Below, in pieces: positions 30,908 to 41,755 of a stretch of DNA of 64,000 nucleotides (position 1 is its first letter; every line of letters begins with the position of its first letter). A program made the translations under genes and the position numbers. The notes under the pieces are model-generated. The model was not told the DNA's origin and ran no database searches. It saw only the letters and a list, made by a program, of their open reading frames with translations. Source of the stretch: Kosakonia arachidis (GTDB taxonomy: Bacteria; Pseudomonadota; Gammaproteobacteria; Enterobacterales; Enterobacteriaceae); contig NZ_FPAU01000001.1 of assembly GCF_900116535.1 (NCBI RefSeq), forward strand, positions 1,594,885 to 1,658,884, in the 5' to 3' direction.

Positions 30908-32470
30908 ATGCAAACGCAAAAACCAGCACTCGAACTTCTTACCAGCAACGCCGCATACCGTGACAATCCGACGGCGCTGTTTCAGCAATTATGCGGTGAT
31001 CGACCGGCAACACTTCTGCTGGAATCCGCCGATATCGACAGTAAGGATGATTTAAAAAGCCTGTTGCTGGTCGATAGCGCACTGCGTATTACCGCGCTCG
31101 GTGACACTGTCACTATTCAGGCGCTAACAGCCAATGGCGCCTCCCTGCTAAACCTGCTTGATACGGCGCTGCCTGCCGGGGTTGAAAACACCGTGCTGAT
31201 AGATGGCCGCGAATTGCGTTTTCCGTCGGTCAGCACGCTGCTGGATGAAGACGCCCGCCTGTGTTCGCTCTCGGTATTTGACGCTTTCCGCCTGCTGCAA
31301 ACACTGGTGGACGTCCCGGCAGATGAACGCGAAGCGATGTTTTTTGGCGGCCTGTTTGCCTATGACCTGGTCGCTGGCTTTGAAGATTTACCGCAGCTTT
31401 CCCACGACCGTCGCTGCCCGGATTACTGCTTCTATCTCGCGGAAACACTCCTGGTGATCGACCACCAGAAAAAGCAGACGCGTATCCAGGCGAGCGTGTT
31501 CAGCCAGGATGCCAGCGAAAAAGCGCGCCTGCTTGAGCGTATTAATGTCCTGCGCCAGCAGTTGGATCTCCCCGCAGAGTCGCTGCCGGTACAAACCATC
31601 GCGCATATGCGTTGCGAAACCAATCAGAGCGATGAAGAGTACGGCGCCGTTGTAAGGGAGATGCAGAAAGCAATTCGCAGCGGCGAAATTTTCCAGGTTG
31701 TCCCGTCGCGCCGCTTTACGCTGCCTTGCCCCTCGCCGCTGGCCGCTTATGAAGTGCTGAAAAAGAGCAACCCCAGCCCGTATATGTTTTTCATGCAGGA
31801 CGCTGATTTTACCCTGTTCGGCGCATCGCCAGAAAGTTCACTGAAATATGACGCCAGTAACCGTCAGATTGAGATCTACCCCATCGCCGGAACGCGCCCT
31901 CGCGGTCGTCGCCCGGATGGTTCGCTGGATCGCGATCTCGACAGCCGTATCGAACTCGACATGCGTACCGACCACAAGGAACTTTCTGAGCACCTGATGT
32001 TGGTCGATCTGGCGCGTAACGATCTGGCACGCATCTGTACGCCCGGCAGTCGTTATGTTGCCGACCTGACAAAAGTGGATCGTTACTCCTATGTTATGCA
32101 CCTGGTTTCCCGCGTGGTGGGCGAACTGCGTCATGATCTGGATGTGCTGCATGCTTACCGCGCCTGCATGAATATGGGGACGCTTAGCGGCGCGCCGAAA
32201 GTCCGCGCCATGCAACTGATTGCCAAGGCCGAAGGTGCACGGCGCGGCAGCTATGGTGGCGCTGTCGGTTACTTTACCGCTCACGGCGATCTGGATACTT
32301 GCATTGTCATTCGTTCCGCGTGGGTTGAAGACGGCATTGCCACTGTTCAGGCCGGCGCTGGCGTAGTACTGGATTCTGTACCGCAGTCTGAAGCCGATGA
32401 AACCCGTAATAAAGCTCGCGCGGTTCTGCGCGCCATTGCCACCGCACACCACGCACAGGAGACGTTCTGA
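30908..32470 (+). CDS. trpE: Anthranilate synthase component I
   Basis: Chorismate plus ammonia to anthranilate; 520 residues as in E. coli. The feedback site is intact (LLES-Ser40-ADI region, where mutations give tryptophan resistance). Chorismate-binding C-terminal domain with [15 protein letters not shown], and the [12 protein letters not shown] motif. Start at 30908 (MQTQKP), preceded by GAGAG; the frame extends upstream into the attenuator region but that is untranslated. The stop overlaps the trpD start (TGATG). Confidence 0.98.
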   Translation: MQTQKPALELLTSNAAYRDNPTALFQQLCGDRPATLLLESADIDSKDDLKSLLLVDSALRITALGDTVTIQALTANGASLLNLLDTALPAGVENTVLIDGRELRFPSVSTLLDEDARLCSLSVFDAFRLLQTLVDVPADEREAMFFGGLFAYDLVAGFEDLPQLSHDRRCPDYCFYLAETLLVIDHQKKQTRIQASVFSQDASEKARLLERINVLRQQLDLPAESLPVQTIAHMRCETNQSDEEYGAVVREMQKAIRSGEIFQVVPSRRFTLPCPSPLAAYEVLKKSNPSPYMFFMQDADFTLFGASPESSLKYDASNRQIEIYPIAGTRPRGRRPDGSLDRDLDSRIELDMRTDHKELSEHLMLVDLARNDLARICTPGSRYVADLTKVDRYSYVMHLVSRVVGELRHDLDVLHAYRACMNMGTLSGAPKVRAMQLIAKAEGARRGSYGGAVGYFTAHGDLDTCIVIRSAWVEDGIATVQAGAGVVLDSVPQSEADETRNKARAVLRAIATAHHAQETF

Positions 32471-34065
32471 TGGCTGACATTCTGCTGCTCGATAATATCG
32501 ACTCTTTTACTTACAACCTGGCGGATCAGTTGCGTGCAAGCGGACATAATGTGGTGATTTATCGTAACCATGTACCCGCACAAACCTTAATTGACCGCCT
32601 GGCGACGATGCAAAACCCGGTTCTGATGTTGTCACCCGGTCCGGGCGCGCCGTCGGAAGCTGGCTGTATGCCGGAACTGTTAACGCGTTTGCGAGGCAAG
32701 CTGCCGATTATCGGTATCTGCCTTGGGCACCAGGCGATTGTGGAAGCCTACGGCGGTTATGTCGGCCAGGCCGGTGAAATACTGCACGGCAAAGCCTCCA
32801 GTATTGAACATGATGGCCAGGCGATGTTTGCCGGTTTAAGCAGTCCGCTGCCGGTGGCGCGTTACCATTCGCTGGTTGGCAGCAATATTCCCGCCGGGTT
32901 GACCATCAATGCGCATTTCAACGGCATGGTGATGGCGGTACGTCACGATGCGGATCGCGTCTGCGGCTTCCAGTTCCACCCAGAATCGATCCTCACCACA
33001 CAGGGCGCGCGTCTGCTGGAACAGACACTGGCCTGGGCGTTGCAGAAACTCGAGCAAAGCAACACGCTGCAACCCATTCTGGAGAAACTTTACCAGGCGC
33101 AAACCCTCAGTCAGCAAGAGAGCCACCAGCTTTTCTCGGCGGTGGTTCGTGGTGAGCTGAAGCCGGAACAACTGGCCGCAGCGCTGGTCAGCATGAAGAT
33201 CCGTGGCGAGCACCCGAATGAGATTGCCGGTGCTGCTACGGCGCTGCTGGAAAATGCGGCGCCCTTCCCGCGCCCAGATTATCCGTTTGCGGATATCGTC
33301 GGCACTGGCGGTGATGGCAGCAACAGTATCAATATTTCCACCGCCAGCGCGTTTGTCGCTGCAGCCTGCGGGCTGAAGGTCGCTAAACATGGTAATCGCA
33401 GCGTTTCCAGCCGTTCAGGTTCATCCGATCTGCTGGCCGCATTTGGTATTAATCTGGACATGAATGCCGACAAATCGCGCAACGCATTGGATGAACTTGG
33501 TGTCTGCTTCCTGTTTGCGCCGAAATACCATACGGGATTCCGCCACGCGATGCCGGTACGCCAGCAGTTGAAAACCCGCACCCTATTTAACGTGCTGGGG
33601 CCGCTCATCAACCCGGCACATCCGCCGCTGGCACTGATAGGTGTTTACAGCCCGGAACTGGTGTTGCCGATTGCGGAAACCCTGCGCGTCCTCGGTTATC
33701 AGCGTGCGGCCGTAGTGCATAGCGGCGGTATGGATGAAGTGTCATTACATGCGCCGACGCTGGTTGCGGAGCTAAACAACAGCGAAATTAAAAGTTACCA
33801 GTTGACTGCCGAAGACTTTGGTCTGACGCCTTATCATCAGGAGCAGCTTGCGGGTGGTACGCCGGAAGAAAACCGTGACATTCTGACGCGCTTATTACAA
33901 GGTAAAGGCGAAACTGCTCATGAAGCCGCGGTGGCCGCCAACGTCGCGATGCTGATGCGTCTGCACGGCAACGAAGATTTACGGGCCAACGCGCAGAAAG
34001 TACTGGATGTGCTGCACAGCGGAGCAGCCTACGACAAAGTCACCGCACTTGCGGCAAGAGGATAA
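32470..34065 (+). CDS. trpD: Bifunctional glutamine amidotransferase / anthranilate phosphoribosyltransferase (TrpGD)
   Basis: 531-residue fusion, the enterobacterial arrangement. Residues 1-195 are the class I glutamine amidotransferase (TrpG) with nucleophile Cys84 (GICLGHQ) and His/Glu in FQFHPES; residues from about 200 are anthranilate phosphoribosyltransferase with the PRPP loop [14 protein letters not shown] and KHGNRSVSS. Supplies ammonia to TrpE and makes phosphoribosyl-anthranilate. Translationally coupled to trpE. Confidence 0.98.
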   Translation: MADILLLDNIDSFTYNLADQLRASGHNVVIYRNHVPAQTLIDRLATMQNPVLMLSPGPGAPSEAGCMPELLTRLRGKLPIIGICLGHQAIVEAYGGYVGQAGEILHGKASSIEHDGQAMFAGLSSPLPVARYHSLVGSNIPAGLTINAHFNGMVMAVRHDADRVCGFQFHPESILTTQGARLLEQTLAWALQKLEQSNTLQPILEKLYQAQTLSQQESHQLFSAVVRGELKPEQLAAALVSMKIRGEHPNEIAGAATALLENAAPFPRPDYPFADIVGTGGDGSNSINISTASAFVAAACGLKVAKHGNRSVSSRSGSSDLLAAFGINLDMNADKSRNALDELGVCFLFAPKYHTGFRHAMPVRQQLKTRTLFNVLGPLINPAHPPLALIGVYSPELVLPIAETLRVLGYQRAAVVHSGGMDEVSLHAPTLVAELNNSEIKSYQLTAEDFGLTPYHQEQLAGGTPEENRDILTRLLQGKGETAHEAAVAANVAMLMRLHGNEDLRANAQKVLDVLHSGAAYDKVTALAARG

Positions 34066-34068
34066 AAG

Positions 34069-35427
34069 ATGCAGACCGTTTTAGCGAAAATCGTCGCCGA
34101 CAAAGCCTTATGGGTTGCGGCGCGAAAGAAGCAACAACCGCTGGACAGTTTCCAGAACGACGTCGTGCCGAGTACACGCAGCTTCTACGATGCCCTGCAA
34201 GGAACACGTACTGCCTTTATTCTGGAATGCAAAAAAGCGTCACCGTCCAAAGGCGTTATCCGTGACGATTTCGATCCGGCGCGCATCGCCGGTATTTATA
34301 AACATCACGCTTCGGCAATTTCCGTACTGACCGATGAGAAATATTTTCAGGGCAGTTTCGATTTTCTGCCTATCGTCAGCGCCATCGCGCCGCAGCCGAT
34401 CCTGTGCAAAGATTTTATTATCGATCCGTATCAGATCTATTTGGCGCGTCACTACCAGGCCGATGCTTGCCTGTTGATGCTGTCAGTACTGGATGACGAG
34501 CAGTACCGCCAGCTTGCCGCCGTAGCGCACAGCCTGAAGATGGGCGTGCTGACTGAAGTGAGCAACGAAGAAGAATTGCAACGCGCTGTTGCGCTGAAAG
34601 CGAAAGTGGTCGGCATTAATAACCGCGATCTGCGCGACCTCTCGATTGATCTCAACCGTACCCGCCAGCTTGCACCGCGTCTGGGTAATGGCGTCACTGT
34701 GATCAGCGAGTCCGGCATCAATACCTATGCTCAGGTTCGCGAACTAAGCCACTTTGCCAATGGCTTCCTGATTGGCTCGGCACTAATGTCTCATGATGAT
34801 CTTGATGCCGCCGTGAAACGCGTGCTGCTCGGCGAGAACAAGGTTTGCGGGTTGACTCGCGCAGAAGATGCGCGTGCTGCCCATGACGCGGGCGCGATTT
34901 ATGGTGGATTGATTTTTGTCGCCTCCTCGCCGCGCGCTGTCTCCGATGAACAGGCACAGGCGGTAATGCAGGGCGCGCCGCTACATTATGTCGGTGTGTT
35001 CCGTAATGCCACGGTTGAAGATGTGGTGGCAAAAGCGAAAACGCTGGCACTCTCTGCGGTGCAGTTACACGGCAGCGAGGATCAGGCCTATATTGACGCT
35101 CTGCGCGCGGTATTGCCTGCCGGGACGAAAATCTGGAAAGCGCTGAGCGTCAGCGACACCCTGCCGCCACGTCACTTACAGCAGGTTGATAAATATGTCT
35201 TCGACAACGGCCAGGGCGGCAGCGGTCAAAGCTTCGACTGGTCACTGCTGGCCGGTGAGCCGCTCGATAATGTGCTGCTGGCTGGCGGCCTGAGCGCAGA
35301 TAATTGTGTGCAGGCGGCGAAAACCGGCTGTGCCGGGCTCGATTTTAATTCAGGCGTGGAGTCGGAACCAGGAATTAAAGATGCCAGCAAATTGGCTTCG
35401 GTTTTCCGTACACTGCGTGCTTATTAA
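34069..35427 (+). CDS. trpC: Bifunctional indole-3-glycerol phosphate synthase / phosphoribosylanthranilate isomerase
   Basis: 452-residue TrpC-TrpF fusion typical of enterobacteria. N-terminal IGPS barrel (about 1-255) with ECKKASPSKG and VISESGINTYAQV; C-terminal PRAI barrel (about 256-452) with KVCGLTRAEDA and catalytic Asp in NGQGGSGQSFDW. Begins three bases after the trpD stop; RBS AGAGG within the trpD end. Confidence 0.98.
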   Translation: MQTVLAKIVADKALWVAARKKQQPLDSFQNDVVPSTRSFYDALQGTRTAFILECKKASPSKGVIRDDFDPARIAGIYKHHASAISVLTDEKYFQGSFDFLPIVSAIAPQPILCKDFIIDPYQIYLARHYQADACLLMLSVLDDEQYRQLAAVAHSLKMGVLTEVSNEEELQRAVALKAKVVGINNRDLRDLSIDLNRTRQLAPRLGNGVTVISESGINTYAQVRELSHFANGFLIGSALMSHDDLDAAVKRVLLGENKVCGLTRAEDARAAHDAGAIYGGLIFVASSPRAVSDEQAQAVMQGAPLHYVGVFRNATVEDVVAKAKTLALSAVQLHGSEDQAYIDALRAVLPAGTKIWKALSVSDTLPPRHLQQVDKYVFDNGQGGSGQSFDWSLLAGEPLDNVLLAGGLSADNCVQAAKTGCAGLDFNSGVESEPGIKDASKLASVFRTLRAY

Positions 35428-35439
35428 GGAAAAAAGAGA

Positions 35440-36633
35440 ATGACGACACTATTAAATCCATGGTTTGGCGAGTTTGGCGGCATGTTTGTTCCACAGATCC
35501 TGATGCCTGCGCTGCGCCAACTGGAAGAAGCATTTGTCAGCGCCCAGAGCGATGCGGATTTTCAGCGCCAGTTTAACGATCTGCTGAAAAACTACGCCGG
35601 GCGTCCGACTGCGCTGACAAAGTGCCAGAACCTGACTGCCGGTACCCGCACCACACTATACCTGAAACGTGAAGATCTGCTGCACGGAGGTGCGCACAAA
35701 ACCAACCAGGTTCTCGGTCAGGCGCTGCTGGCAAAACGGATGGGTAAAACCGAAATCATCGCAGAAACCGGCGCAGGGCAACATGGCGTTGCATCAGCAC
35801 TTGCCAGCGCTCTGCTCGGCCTGAAGTGCCGCATCTATATGGGCGCAAAAGATGTTGAGCGCCAGTCGCCAAACGTCTTCCGTATGCGCCTGATGGGCGC
35901 AGAAGTGATTCCGGTACACAGCGGCTCCGCCACGCTAAAAGACGCCTGTAACGAAGCGCTACGTGACTGGTCCGGCAGCTACGAAACCGCGCACTATATG
36001 CTCGGCACAGCTGCTGGCCCACACCCATTCCCGACCATAGTGCGTGAATTCCAGCGCATGATCGGTGAAGAGACCAAAGCGCAGATCCTCGAAAAAGAGG
36101 GGCGCCTGCCAGATGCCGTGATTGCCTGCGTCGGCGGCGGCTCTAATGCTATTGGCATGTTTGCCGATTTTATCGATGAAACCGGCGTTGGCCTGATCGG
36201 CGTTGAACCGGCCGGTCACGGTATTGAAACCGGCGAACACGGCGCGCCGCTGAAGCACGGCCGCGTGGGCATCTATTTCGGTATGAAATCGCCGATGATG
36301 CAGACCGATGAAGGGCAGATTGAAGAGTCTTATTCCATCTCCGCTGGGCTGGATTTCCCGTCTGTCGGGCCGCAGCATGCGCATCTCAACAGCATTGGTC
36401 GCGCTGATTATGTGTCGATTACCGACAACGAAGCGCTGGATGCTTTTCAGATGCTGAGCCGCCATGAAGGGATTATTCCGGCGCTGGAATCTTCGCACGC
36501 CCTCGCCCACGCGCTGAAAATGATGCGCGAAAACCCGGATAAAGAGCAGTTGCTGGTGGTTAACCTCTCCGGCCGCGGCGATAAAGACATCTTCACCGTA
36601 TATGACATCCTGAAAGCGCGAGGGGAAATCTGA
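35440..36633 (+). CDS. trpB: Tryptophan synthase beta chain
   Basis: PLP enzyme condensing indole with serine; 397 residues as in E. coli. The Schiff-base lysine is Lys87 in HGGAHKTNQ, the phosphate loop is GGGSNAIG, and the catalytic Glu109 region is AETGAGQHG. Forms the alpha2beta2 complex with the indole channel. GGAAAAAAGAGA precedes the start; the stop overlaps the trpA start (TGATGG). Confidence 0.98.
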   Translation: MTTLLNPWFGEFGGMFVPQILMPALRQLEEAFVSAQSDADFQRQFNDLLKNYAGRPTALTKCQNLTAGTRTTLYLKREDLLHGGAHKTNQVLGQALLAKRMGKTEIIAETGAGQHGVASALASALLGLKCRIYMGAKDVERQSPNVFRMRLMGAEVIPVHSGSATLKDACNEALRDWSGSYETAHYMLGTAAGPHPFPTIVREFQRMIGEETKAQILEKEGRLPDAVIACVGGGSNAIGMFADFIDETGVGLIGVEPAGHGIETGEHGAPLKHGRVGIYFGMKSPMMQTDEGQIEESYSISAGLDFPSVGPQHAHLNSIGRADYVSITDNEALDAFQMLSRHEGIIPALESSHALAHALKMMRENPDKEQLLVVNLSGRGDKDIFTVYDILKARGEI

Positions 36634-37442
36634 TGGAACGCTACGACAATCTGTTTAAACGGCTCGCCGACCGGAAAGAAGGCGCTTTCGTTCCCTTCGT
36701 TACGCTGGGTGATCCATCGCCGGAACAGTCACTGAAAATTATCGATACGCTGATCGAAGCCGGCGCGGACGCACTGGAATTGGGGATCCCCTTCTCCGAT
36801 CCGCTGGCCGATGGCCCGACGATCCAAAGCGCGACGCTGCGCGCTTTCGCCGCTGGTGTTACGCCGACGCAGTGCTTTGAAATACTGGCGGCCATTCGTC
36901 AGAAGCATCCGACCATTCCAATTGGCCTGCTGATGTATGCTAACCTGGTGTTCAGCGGCGGTATTGATGAGTTTTATGCAAAATGTGAAAAAGTCGGTGT
37001 CGATTCAGTTCTGGTAGCCGATGTGCCGATTGAAGAGTCTGCTCCTTTCCGTCAAGCGGCGATGCGCCACAACGTTGCGCCAATTTTTATCTGCCCGCCG
37101 AATGCCGACGATGAACTGCTGCGTCAGATTGCCTCTTATGGTCGCGGTTATACCTATCTACTGTCGCGATCTGGCGTGACCGGTGCGGAAAACCGTGCGG
37201 CGCTGCCATTGCATCACCTGGTGGAAAAATTGAAGGAATACCACGCTGCACCGCCGTTGCAGGGCTTTGGTATCTCCGCGCCTGATCAGGTCGCAGCTGC
37301 CGTGAATGCTGGTGCTGCGGGCGCTATTTCCGGCTCGGCAATTGTCAAAATTATTGAAAAAAATCTGCAAAACCCCACGACGATGCTGGCTGAACTGAAC
37401 GCTTTTGTTCAGAGCCTGAAAGCCGCTACGCTGCCGCGTTAA
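36633..37442 (+). CDS. trpA: Tryptophan synthase alpha chain
   Basis: Cleaves indole-3-glycerol phosphate to indole; 269 residues (E. coli 268). TIM barrel with catalytic Glu49 ([15 protein letters not shown]) and Asp60; glycine-rich phosphate loop GAISGSAIV. Last gene of trpEDCBA, followed by the trp t terminator. Confidence 0.98.
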   Translation: MERYDNLFKRLADRKEGAFVPFVTLGDPSPEQSLKIIDTLIEAGADALELGIPFSDPLADGPTIQSATLRAFAAGVTPTQCFEILAAIRQKHPTIPIGLLMYANLVFSGGIDEFYAKCEKVGVDSVLVADVPIEESAPFRQAAMRHNVAPIFICPPNADDELLRQIASYGRGYTYLLSRSGVTGAENRAALPLHHLVEKLKEYHAAPPLQGFGISAPDQVAAAVNAGAAGAISGSAIVKIIEKNLQNPTTMLAELNAFVQSLKAATLPR

Positions 37443-37449
37443 TCCTGTT

Positions 37450-37480
37450 GCCGCCTGTTCCCCCAGGCGGCCTCTTCTTG
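37450..37480 (+). terminator. trp operon terminator
   Basis: Stem GCCGCCTG/CAGGCGGC with a TTCCCC loop and a CTCTTCTT tail, eight bases after trpA. Confidence 0.88.
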
Positions 37481-37634
37481 CCTCAGTCAGAATATCCGTT
37501 TGCCAGGCACCTGGCTGTATGTTGGCAGCCAAAAAAGAACCGTCTTTATCATCCATTAATGGTAACCCATTGTTAAAAGATTCATATTTTCTGTGGAATA
37601 ATGACCGAGATGCTTGTTCACAGAGACTGAATAG

Positions 37635-38897
37635 ATGAGTGACACTCCTTCTTCCTGGACGCGGCGCTGGATAGCGCTGCTGCTGACTGGCCTACTTTCC
37701 GGCGTGTCAGGCATGCTGATTGCATTACTACTGCATGCAATCCAGCATCTGGTGTTTGGTTACAGCCAGCAATCACTGATTGGTGGTGCGCCGTTTCTGC
37801 GAGGCGTTACCGATGCCAGTAACCTGCGCCGTTTTGTCGCACTGACCGGTGCCGGTGTGATTGCTGGCTGTGGCTGGTGGTTGCTGGCGCGATACGGCAA
37901 GCCCCGGGTAAGCGTTACGGCAGCGCTTAGCGAAAATGGTCGTCAGATGCCCGGGAGCACCACAATCTGCCACGCCCTGTTACAGGTAGTGACGGTAGCG
38001 ATGGGCTCGCCGCTGGGACGTGAAAGCGCACCGCGAGAAGTGGGCGCGCTGTTTGGCAGCAACATTGCCAGGCGTAGCGGCCTCAATGCGCGGGAAAGCC
38101 AGCTGGTGATCGCCTGTGGCGCAGGAGCCGGGTTGGCTGCAGTTTATAACGTTCCGCTGGCAGGTGCGATTTTCACGCTGGAAGTGTTGCTGGTTACTAT
38201 CGCCTGGGATGCAGTGATCGCCGCAACGATCACCTCCGCGCTGGCGGCGTTTATCACCTCGCTGGTGCTCGGCAACGAACGTCAGTACCAATTTATTGCG
38301 CCTACAGCACCTGTGTCATTAATCGTTTGGGCGGTGCTCTCCGGCCCACTGCTCGGCTACGCCGCCAGCCAGTTTCGCCGTATGACGCGGCAAGCGCGCA
38401 ACCAGGCGAAAAGCAACTGGCAGATGCCGCTGCTCTGTTTACTCGCCTTTGCCTGCCTGGGCTTATTCTCCATCTGGTTTCCGCAACTGCCGGGCAACGG
38501 CCGCGGACCAGTGCAGCTTAGTTTTGGCGGCGGTGTCACTCTGCCGCTGGCAGCCATGCTGATTGTCCTCAAAGTAGTGAGTATCTGGATGGTGCTACGC
38601 AGCGGAGCGGAGGGCGGCCTTCTGACGCCTGGTCTGGCGATTGGCGCACTGCTGGGCGCGCTGATGTTTCTGCTTGTAGGTCCCTTCTTCCCTGGCGGCA
38701 GTATGGCGGAATTTGCTCTCACTGGAGGCGCCGCGTTTCTGGCGTCATCCATGCAAATGCCACTGACCGCCATAGTCCTGCTGATGGAATTCACCGGCAT
38801 GGACTTCAGCTTTTTTGTCCCTCTCACATTATGCGTGGCTGGCGCGTATATGACGTGCCGCTACGTGGAGAATTCAGGACTCCTGAACTGCCGGTAG
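37635..38897 (+). CDS. CLC-family chloride channel/transporter (ClcB-like)
   Basis: 420-residue polytopic membrane protein with the CLC fold. The gating glutamate motif is present as GRESAP (Glu130, equivalent to GREGP of ClcA). At the position of the internal proton glutamate (ClcA Glu203) the sequence reads LEVLLVT, that is Val, as in ClcB and in true channels. The first selectivity motif (GSGIPE in ClcA) is not recognisable at its expected place, which instead holds SENGRQMPGST. Best described as ClcB-like. E. coli has yciGFE, not a CLC gene, between trpA and ompW. It has its own upstream region of 190 bp; RBS not strong. Confidence 0.85.
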   Translation: MSDTPSSWTRRWIALLLTGLLSGVSGMLIALLLHAIQHLVFGYSQQSLIGGAPFLRGVTDASNLRRFVALTGAGVIAGCGWWLLARYGKPRVSVTAALSENGRQMPGSTTICHALLQVVTVAMGSPLGRESAPREVGALFGSNIARRSGLNARESQLVIACGAGAGLAAVYNVPLAGAIFTLEVLLVTIAWDAVIAATITSALAAFITSLVLGNERQYQFIAPTAPVSLIVWAVLSGPLLGYAASQFRRMTRQARNQAKSNWQMPLLCLLAFACLGLFSIWFPQLPGNGRGPVQLSFGGGVTLPLAAMLIVLKVVSIWMVLRSGAEGGLLTPGLAIGALLGALMFLLVGPFFPGGSMAEFALTGGAAFLASSMQMPLTAIVLLMEFTGMDFSFFVPLTLCVAGAYMTCRYVENSGLLNCR

Positions 38898-38939
38898 AGT
38901 GATTAACTGCTGGCGCATCACAGACGCAGAAATAAACGG

Positions 38940-38970
38940 GGAAACTGGCCGCAAACGGGGGCCAGTTTCC
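38940..38970. terminator. Inverted repeat between CLC gene and ompW
   Basis: Perfect 11-bp repeat GGAAACTGGCC/GGCCAGTTTCC with a 9-base loop between convergent genes. T-tracts are weak on both sides (CCGTTTATTT on the ompW side), so it is a probable rather than strong terminator. Confidence 0.65.
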
Positions 38971-38978
38971 AACGGCAC

Positions 38979-39614
38979 TCAGAAACGATAACCTGCGGAG
39001 AACATAAATACCCACGGATCCAGGCGAGTACTGACACTCTGCTGAGCACCATTCGCTTTGAAACGCACATCCGTATCGATATCCAGATACCAGACCGACA
39101 TATTGATTAACCAGTTGCGATTGATCAGATAGTCCAGCCCCACTTGCCCTGCCGCTCCCCAGGAGTCTTTCAGGCTCAAATCGGAAAGCCCTGCAGCTTT
39201 ACCAGTATCGTTAAATTTTTCGTCAAAGAACGTGGTGTAGTTGATGCCCGCGCCAATGTATGGGCGGAATTTGCTTTTTGAGTCACCAAAGTACCACTGC
39301 GCCATCAATGTAGGCGGCAAATGATGCACGGTCGCGATATCGCCCGTAGGGCCGGTGCCTACGCGGTGGCGGAACGGTGTCGCAGCCAGTAGCTCAATAC
39401 CCACATTGTCCGTTGCCATCCATGTCATCGTCACACCCAACTGGGTGTTATTGCTGACATCAAAACTGCCAAGACTACCCAGCACATTATCCGAACCTGC
39501 CGTTGGACGGACAGTAGCGGAACCGGCACGAATAAAGAATTCGCCCGCGTCATGCGCGTACGCACCGCCGGAAAGCGAACTCAGGACTAATGCTGCCACA
39601 GCTAATTTTTTCAT
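38979..39614 (-). CDS. ompW: Outer membrane protein W
   Basis: 211-residue precursor (E. coli 212). Signal peptide MKKLAVAALVLSSLSGGAYA with cleavage before HDAGEFF. Eight-stranded barrel with the OmpW-family segments HHLPPTLMAQWYFGDSKSKF, YIGAGINYTTFF and the terminal FMFSAGYRF, whose C-terminal Phe is the BAM signal. A hydrophobic channel for small molecules, colicin S4 receptor in E. coli, and FNR/oxygen-regulated there. Start chosen at MKKL; the upstream ATG at 39662 only adds a non-signal extension. Confidence 0.96.
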   Translation of the reverse strand: MKKLAVAALVLSSLSGGAYAHDAGEFFIRAGSATVRPTAGSDNVLGSLGSFDVSNNTQLGVTMTWMATDNVGIELLAATPFRHRVGTGPTGDIATVHHLPPTLMAQWYFGDSKSKFRPYIGAGINYTTFFDEKFNDTGKAAGLSDLSLKDSWGAAGQVGLDYLINRNWLINMSVWYLDIDTDVRFKANGAQQSVSTRLDPWVFMFSAGYRF

Positions 39615-39893
39615 ATCCACTCCATGATTGAGGTTTTTATCGCGGCGTGAATATACCCACAATTAAGTACATAGTGATCCAACCCAGATCACACTTAGTT
39701 ACGTAATTTAACATTCATTGATCTGAGATAATTTTCATCCTAATGCCAGCCCCTTAATTTTTGTATTTAAATCAATTTACACTTTTCAGACATAAAAAAT
39801 TTTCCACCGCAGCCACCTTGTACACCAACAGGCGCAGAGATAATTTAGGGGCCTGACAATTCATCTTGATACGTAGTGAAGTACAGGTGTGCT

Positions 39894-40298
39894 ATGAGTG
39901 ATCTCAATCCGTGCATGTCGTGCGGAGCATGTTGTGCGTATTTTCGTGTTTCTTTTTACTGGGCTGAAGCGGATGACGCTGGCGGCTCTGTCCCGGCTCA
40001 ACTTACTGAGCAACTGACCCCTTTGTTACGCTGTATGTGTGGTACCAATCAGAAACAGAGTCGCTGCGTGGCGCTGGAAGGTACCCCCGGCGAATCGGCC
40101 CGTTGCAGCATCTATGAAGGAAGGCCATCACCCTGCCGGGAGTTTGCGATGTCTGGGGAGAGTGGTGAAGTGAATGAAGCCTGTGATCGCGCCCGTGCGC
40201 GTTACGGATTAGCGCCTCTTTACAAAGATATGCTTTTCCATACAAGCCATGATGCTGCCACTGAGCCGTCATTCGGGGTACAATCGCCAACAATTTAA
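39894..40298 (+). CDS. YkgJ-family cysteine-cluster protein
   Basis: 134 residues. N-terminal zinc/iron-chelating CxxCGxCC-type motif ([17 protein letters not shown]) and a second set of cysteines ([26 protein letters not shown]). This matches the UPF0153/YkgJ family, whose metal and function are unproven. Start at 39894, with AGGTGT upstream. It lies 24 bp upstream of yciC in the same direction, so co-transcription is likely; E. coli lacks this gene between ompW and yciC. Confidence 0.85.
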   Translation: MSDLNPCMSCGACCAYFRVSFYWAEADDAGGSVPAQLTEQLTPLLRCMCGTNQKQSRCVALEGTPGESARCSIYEGRPSPCREFAMSGESGEVNEACDRARARYGLAPLYKDMLFHTSHDAATEPSFGVQSPTI

Positions 40299-40322
40299 TA
40301 CTGCAATACTCAAGGAGAGTGC

Positions 40323-41063
40323 ATGTCTATCACGGCGAAGTCCGTTTACCGTGACACGGGGAATTTTTTTCGTAATCAGTTGATTACCATTTTTCTGATT
40401 GCGCTGCTGTGCGCATTTATCACCGCAGTCATTGGGCACGTGTTTTCGCCCACTGACGAACAACTCTCTATTTTAACGCAAGGGGATAACCTGGCGAGCA
40501 GTGTCGGCTTGTTTGAACTGGTACAAAGCATGACGCCAGAGCAACAACAGGTATTGCTGCGTGCCTCGGCCGCATCGACGTTTTCCGGCCTTATCGGCAA
40601 CGCGATTCTGGCAGGCGGCATCTTGCTGCTCATCCAGATGGTTTCAGCCGGTCAACGCGTCAGTGCGCTGCGTGCGATTGGTGCCAGCGCGCCGGTGTTA
40701 CCAAGGCTGTTTTTATTGATCCTGTTGACCACTTTTATGGTGCAGATCGGCATCATGTTTATCATTGTTCCGGGCGTGATTCTGGCAATTCTGCTCGCTT
40801 TCGCTCCCGTAATGCTGATACAGGATAAAGCAGGGATTTTCGCCGCCATGCGCAGCAGTATGCGTCTGAGCTGGCGCAATATGCGGCTAGTGGCCCCGGC
40901 GGTCATAAGCTGGCTGCTGGCAAAAACAGTTTTGTTAATGTTCGCGCACAATTTCGCGGTTTTCACCCCGGAAGTAGGCGCAGTTATCGCGAATACACTC
41001 AGCAATTTGATCTCGGCGGCGCTGCTTATTTATCTGTTCCGCCTCTATATGCTGATGCGCTAA
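40323..41063 (+). CDS. yciC: UPF0259 inner-membrane protein YciC
   Basis: 246 residues (E. coli 247), about six transmembrane helices with a long cytoplasmic-like N-terminus ([20 protein letters not shown]). Conserved family segments are [22 protein letters not shown] and [18 protein letters not shown]. Function unknown. Sits in the yciC-yciB-yciA cluster, 51 bp before yciB; RBS AAGGAGAG precedes it. Confidence 0.94.
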   Translation: MSITAKSVYRDTGNFFRNQLITIFLIALLCAFITAVIGHVFSPTDEQLSILTQGDNLASSVGLFELVQSMTPEQQQVLLRASAASTFSGLIGNAILAGGILLLIQMVSAGQRVSALRAIGASAPVLPRLFLLILLTTFMVQIGIMFIIVPGVILAILLAFAPVMLIQDKAGIFAAMRSSMRLSWRNMRLVAPAVISWLLAKTVLLMFAHNFAVFTPEVGAVIANTLSNLISAALLIYLFRLYMLMR

Positions 41064-41114
41064 TGATTGTTTCGGCAGCCCTGTCAGGGTTGCCCCTGTT
41101 TATGGAATCGTAGA

Positions 41115-41657
41115 ATGAAGCAGTTTCTTGATTTTCTTCCGCTGGCGCTCTTTTTCGCCGTTTACAAGCTGTACGATATTTTCGCCGCGACGAAGGTATT
41201 GATTATCGCCTCGGCCATCGTGCTGATTTATTGCTGGATCCGTTACCGCAAAGTGGAAAAAGTGGCGTTGATCACGTTTGTGCTGGTCGCCGTGTTTGGC
41301 GGATTGACCATCAAATTCCACGATGTTGAGTTTATTAAGTGGAAAGTAACGGTGATTTATGGTCTTTTTGCCGTCGCGCTGTTGTTCAGTCAGTGGGTGC
41401 TGAAGAAAACGCTGATCCAGAGCATGCTCGGGAAAGAACTGACACTGCCTGCAGTCGTCTGGTCACGGCTGAACATCGCCTGGGCGCTATTCTTTATCGT
41501 GTGCGGATTGGCGAATATCTATATTGCTTTCTGGCTACCGTTTGATGTTTGGGTCAATTTCAAAGTGTTTGGCCTGACGATTCTGACGCTGGTGTATACC
41601 GTGCTCAGCGGTATTTACATCTACCGCCATATGCCGCAGCAGGATGATAACTCCTGA
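41115..41657 (+). CDS. yciB: Inner-membrane septation protein YciB
   Basis: 180 residues (E. coli 179), IspZ/YciB family. Opens [21 protein letters not shown], five or six spans, ends with YRHMPQQ. In E. coli it interacts with division and elongation proteins and supports envelope integrity. The longer frame from 41067 is not homologous, and ATG 41115 matches the family start. Followed by a strong terminator. Confidence 0.95.
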   Translation: MKQFLDFLPLALFFAVYKLYDIFAATKVLIIASAIVLIYCWIRYRKVEKVALITFVLVAVFGGLTIKFHDVEFIKWKVTVIYGLFAVALLFSQWVLKKTLIQSMLGKELTLPAVVWSRLNIAWALFFIVCGLANIYIAFWLPFDVWVNFKVFGLTILTLVYTVLSGIYIYRHMPQQDDNS

Positions 41658-41664
41658 AAACTGA

Positions 41665-41691
41665 AGCCAGGCCAGCACCTGGCTTTTTTCT
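41665..41691 (+). terminator. Intrinsic terminator after yciB
   Basis: Stem AGCCAGG/CCTGGCT with a CCAGCA loop, then TTTTTCTT. Confidence 0.9.
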
Positions 41692-41755
41692 TCCCGAACG
41701 CCCCATATTCGTAGTAGCATCCCGCCATAAGTCCCTCATCACAGAAGAGATAATA

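Noticed and set aside
31838..32452. 204-codon minus-strand frame inside trpE
   Set aside because: Shadow of trpE with no independent start signal.
39615..39893. CRP and FNR sites upstream of ompW
   Set aside because: Half-sites are present (TGTGATCTGGG, TTGATCTGAGATAA) but the second halves or spacing do not match consensus.
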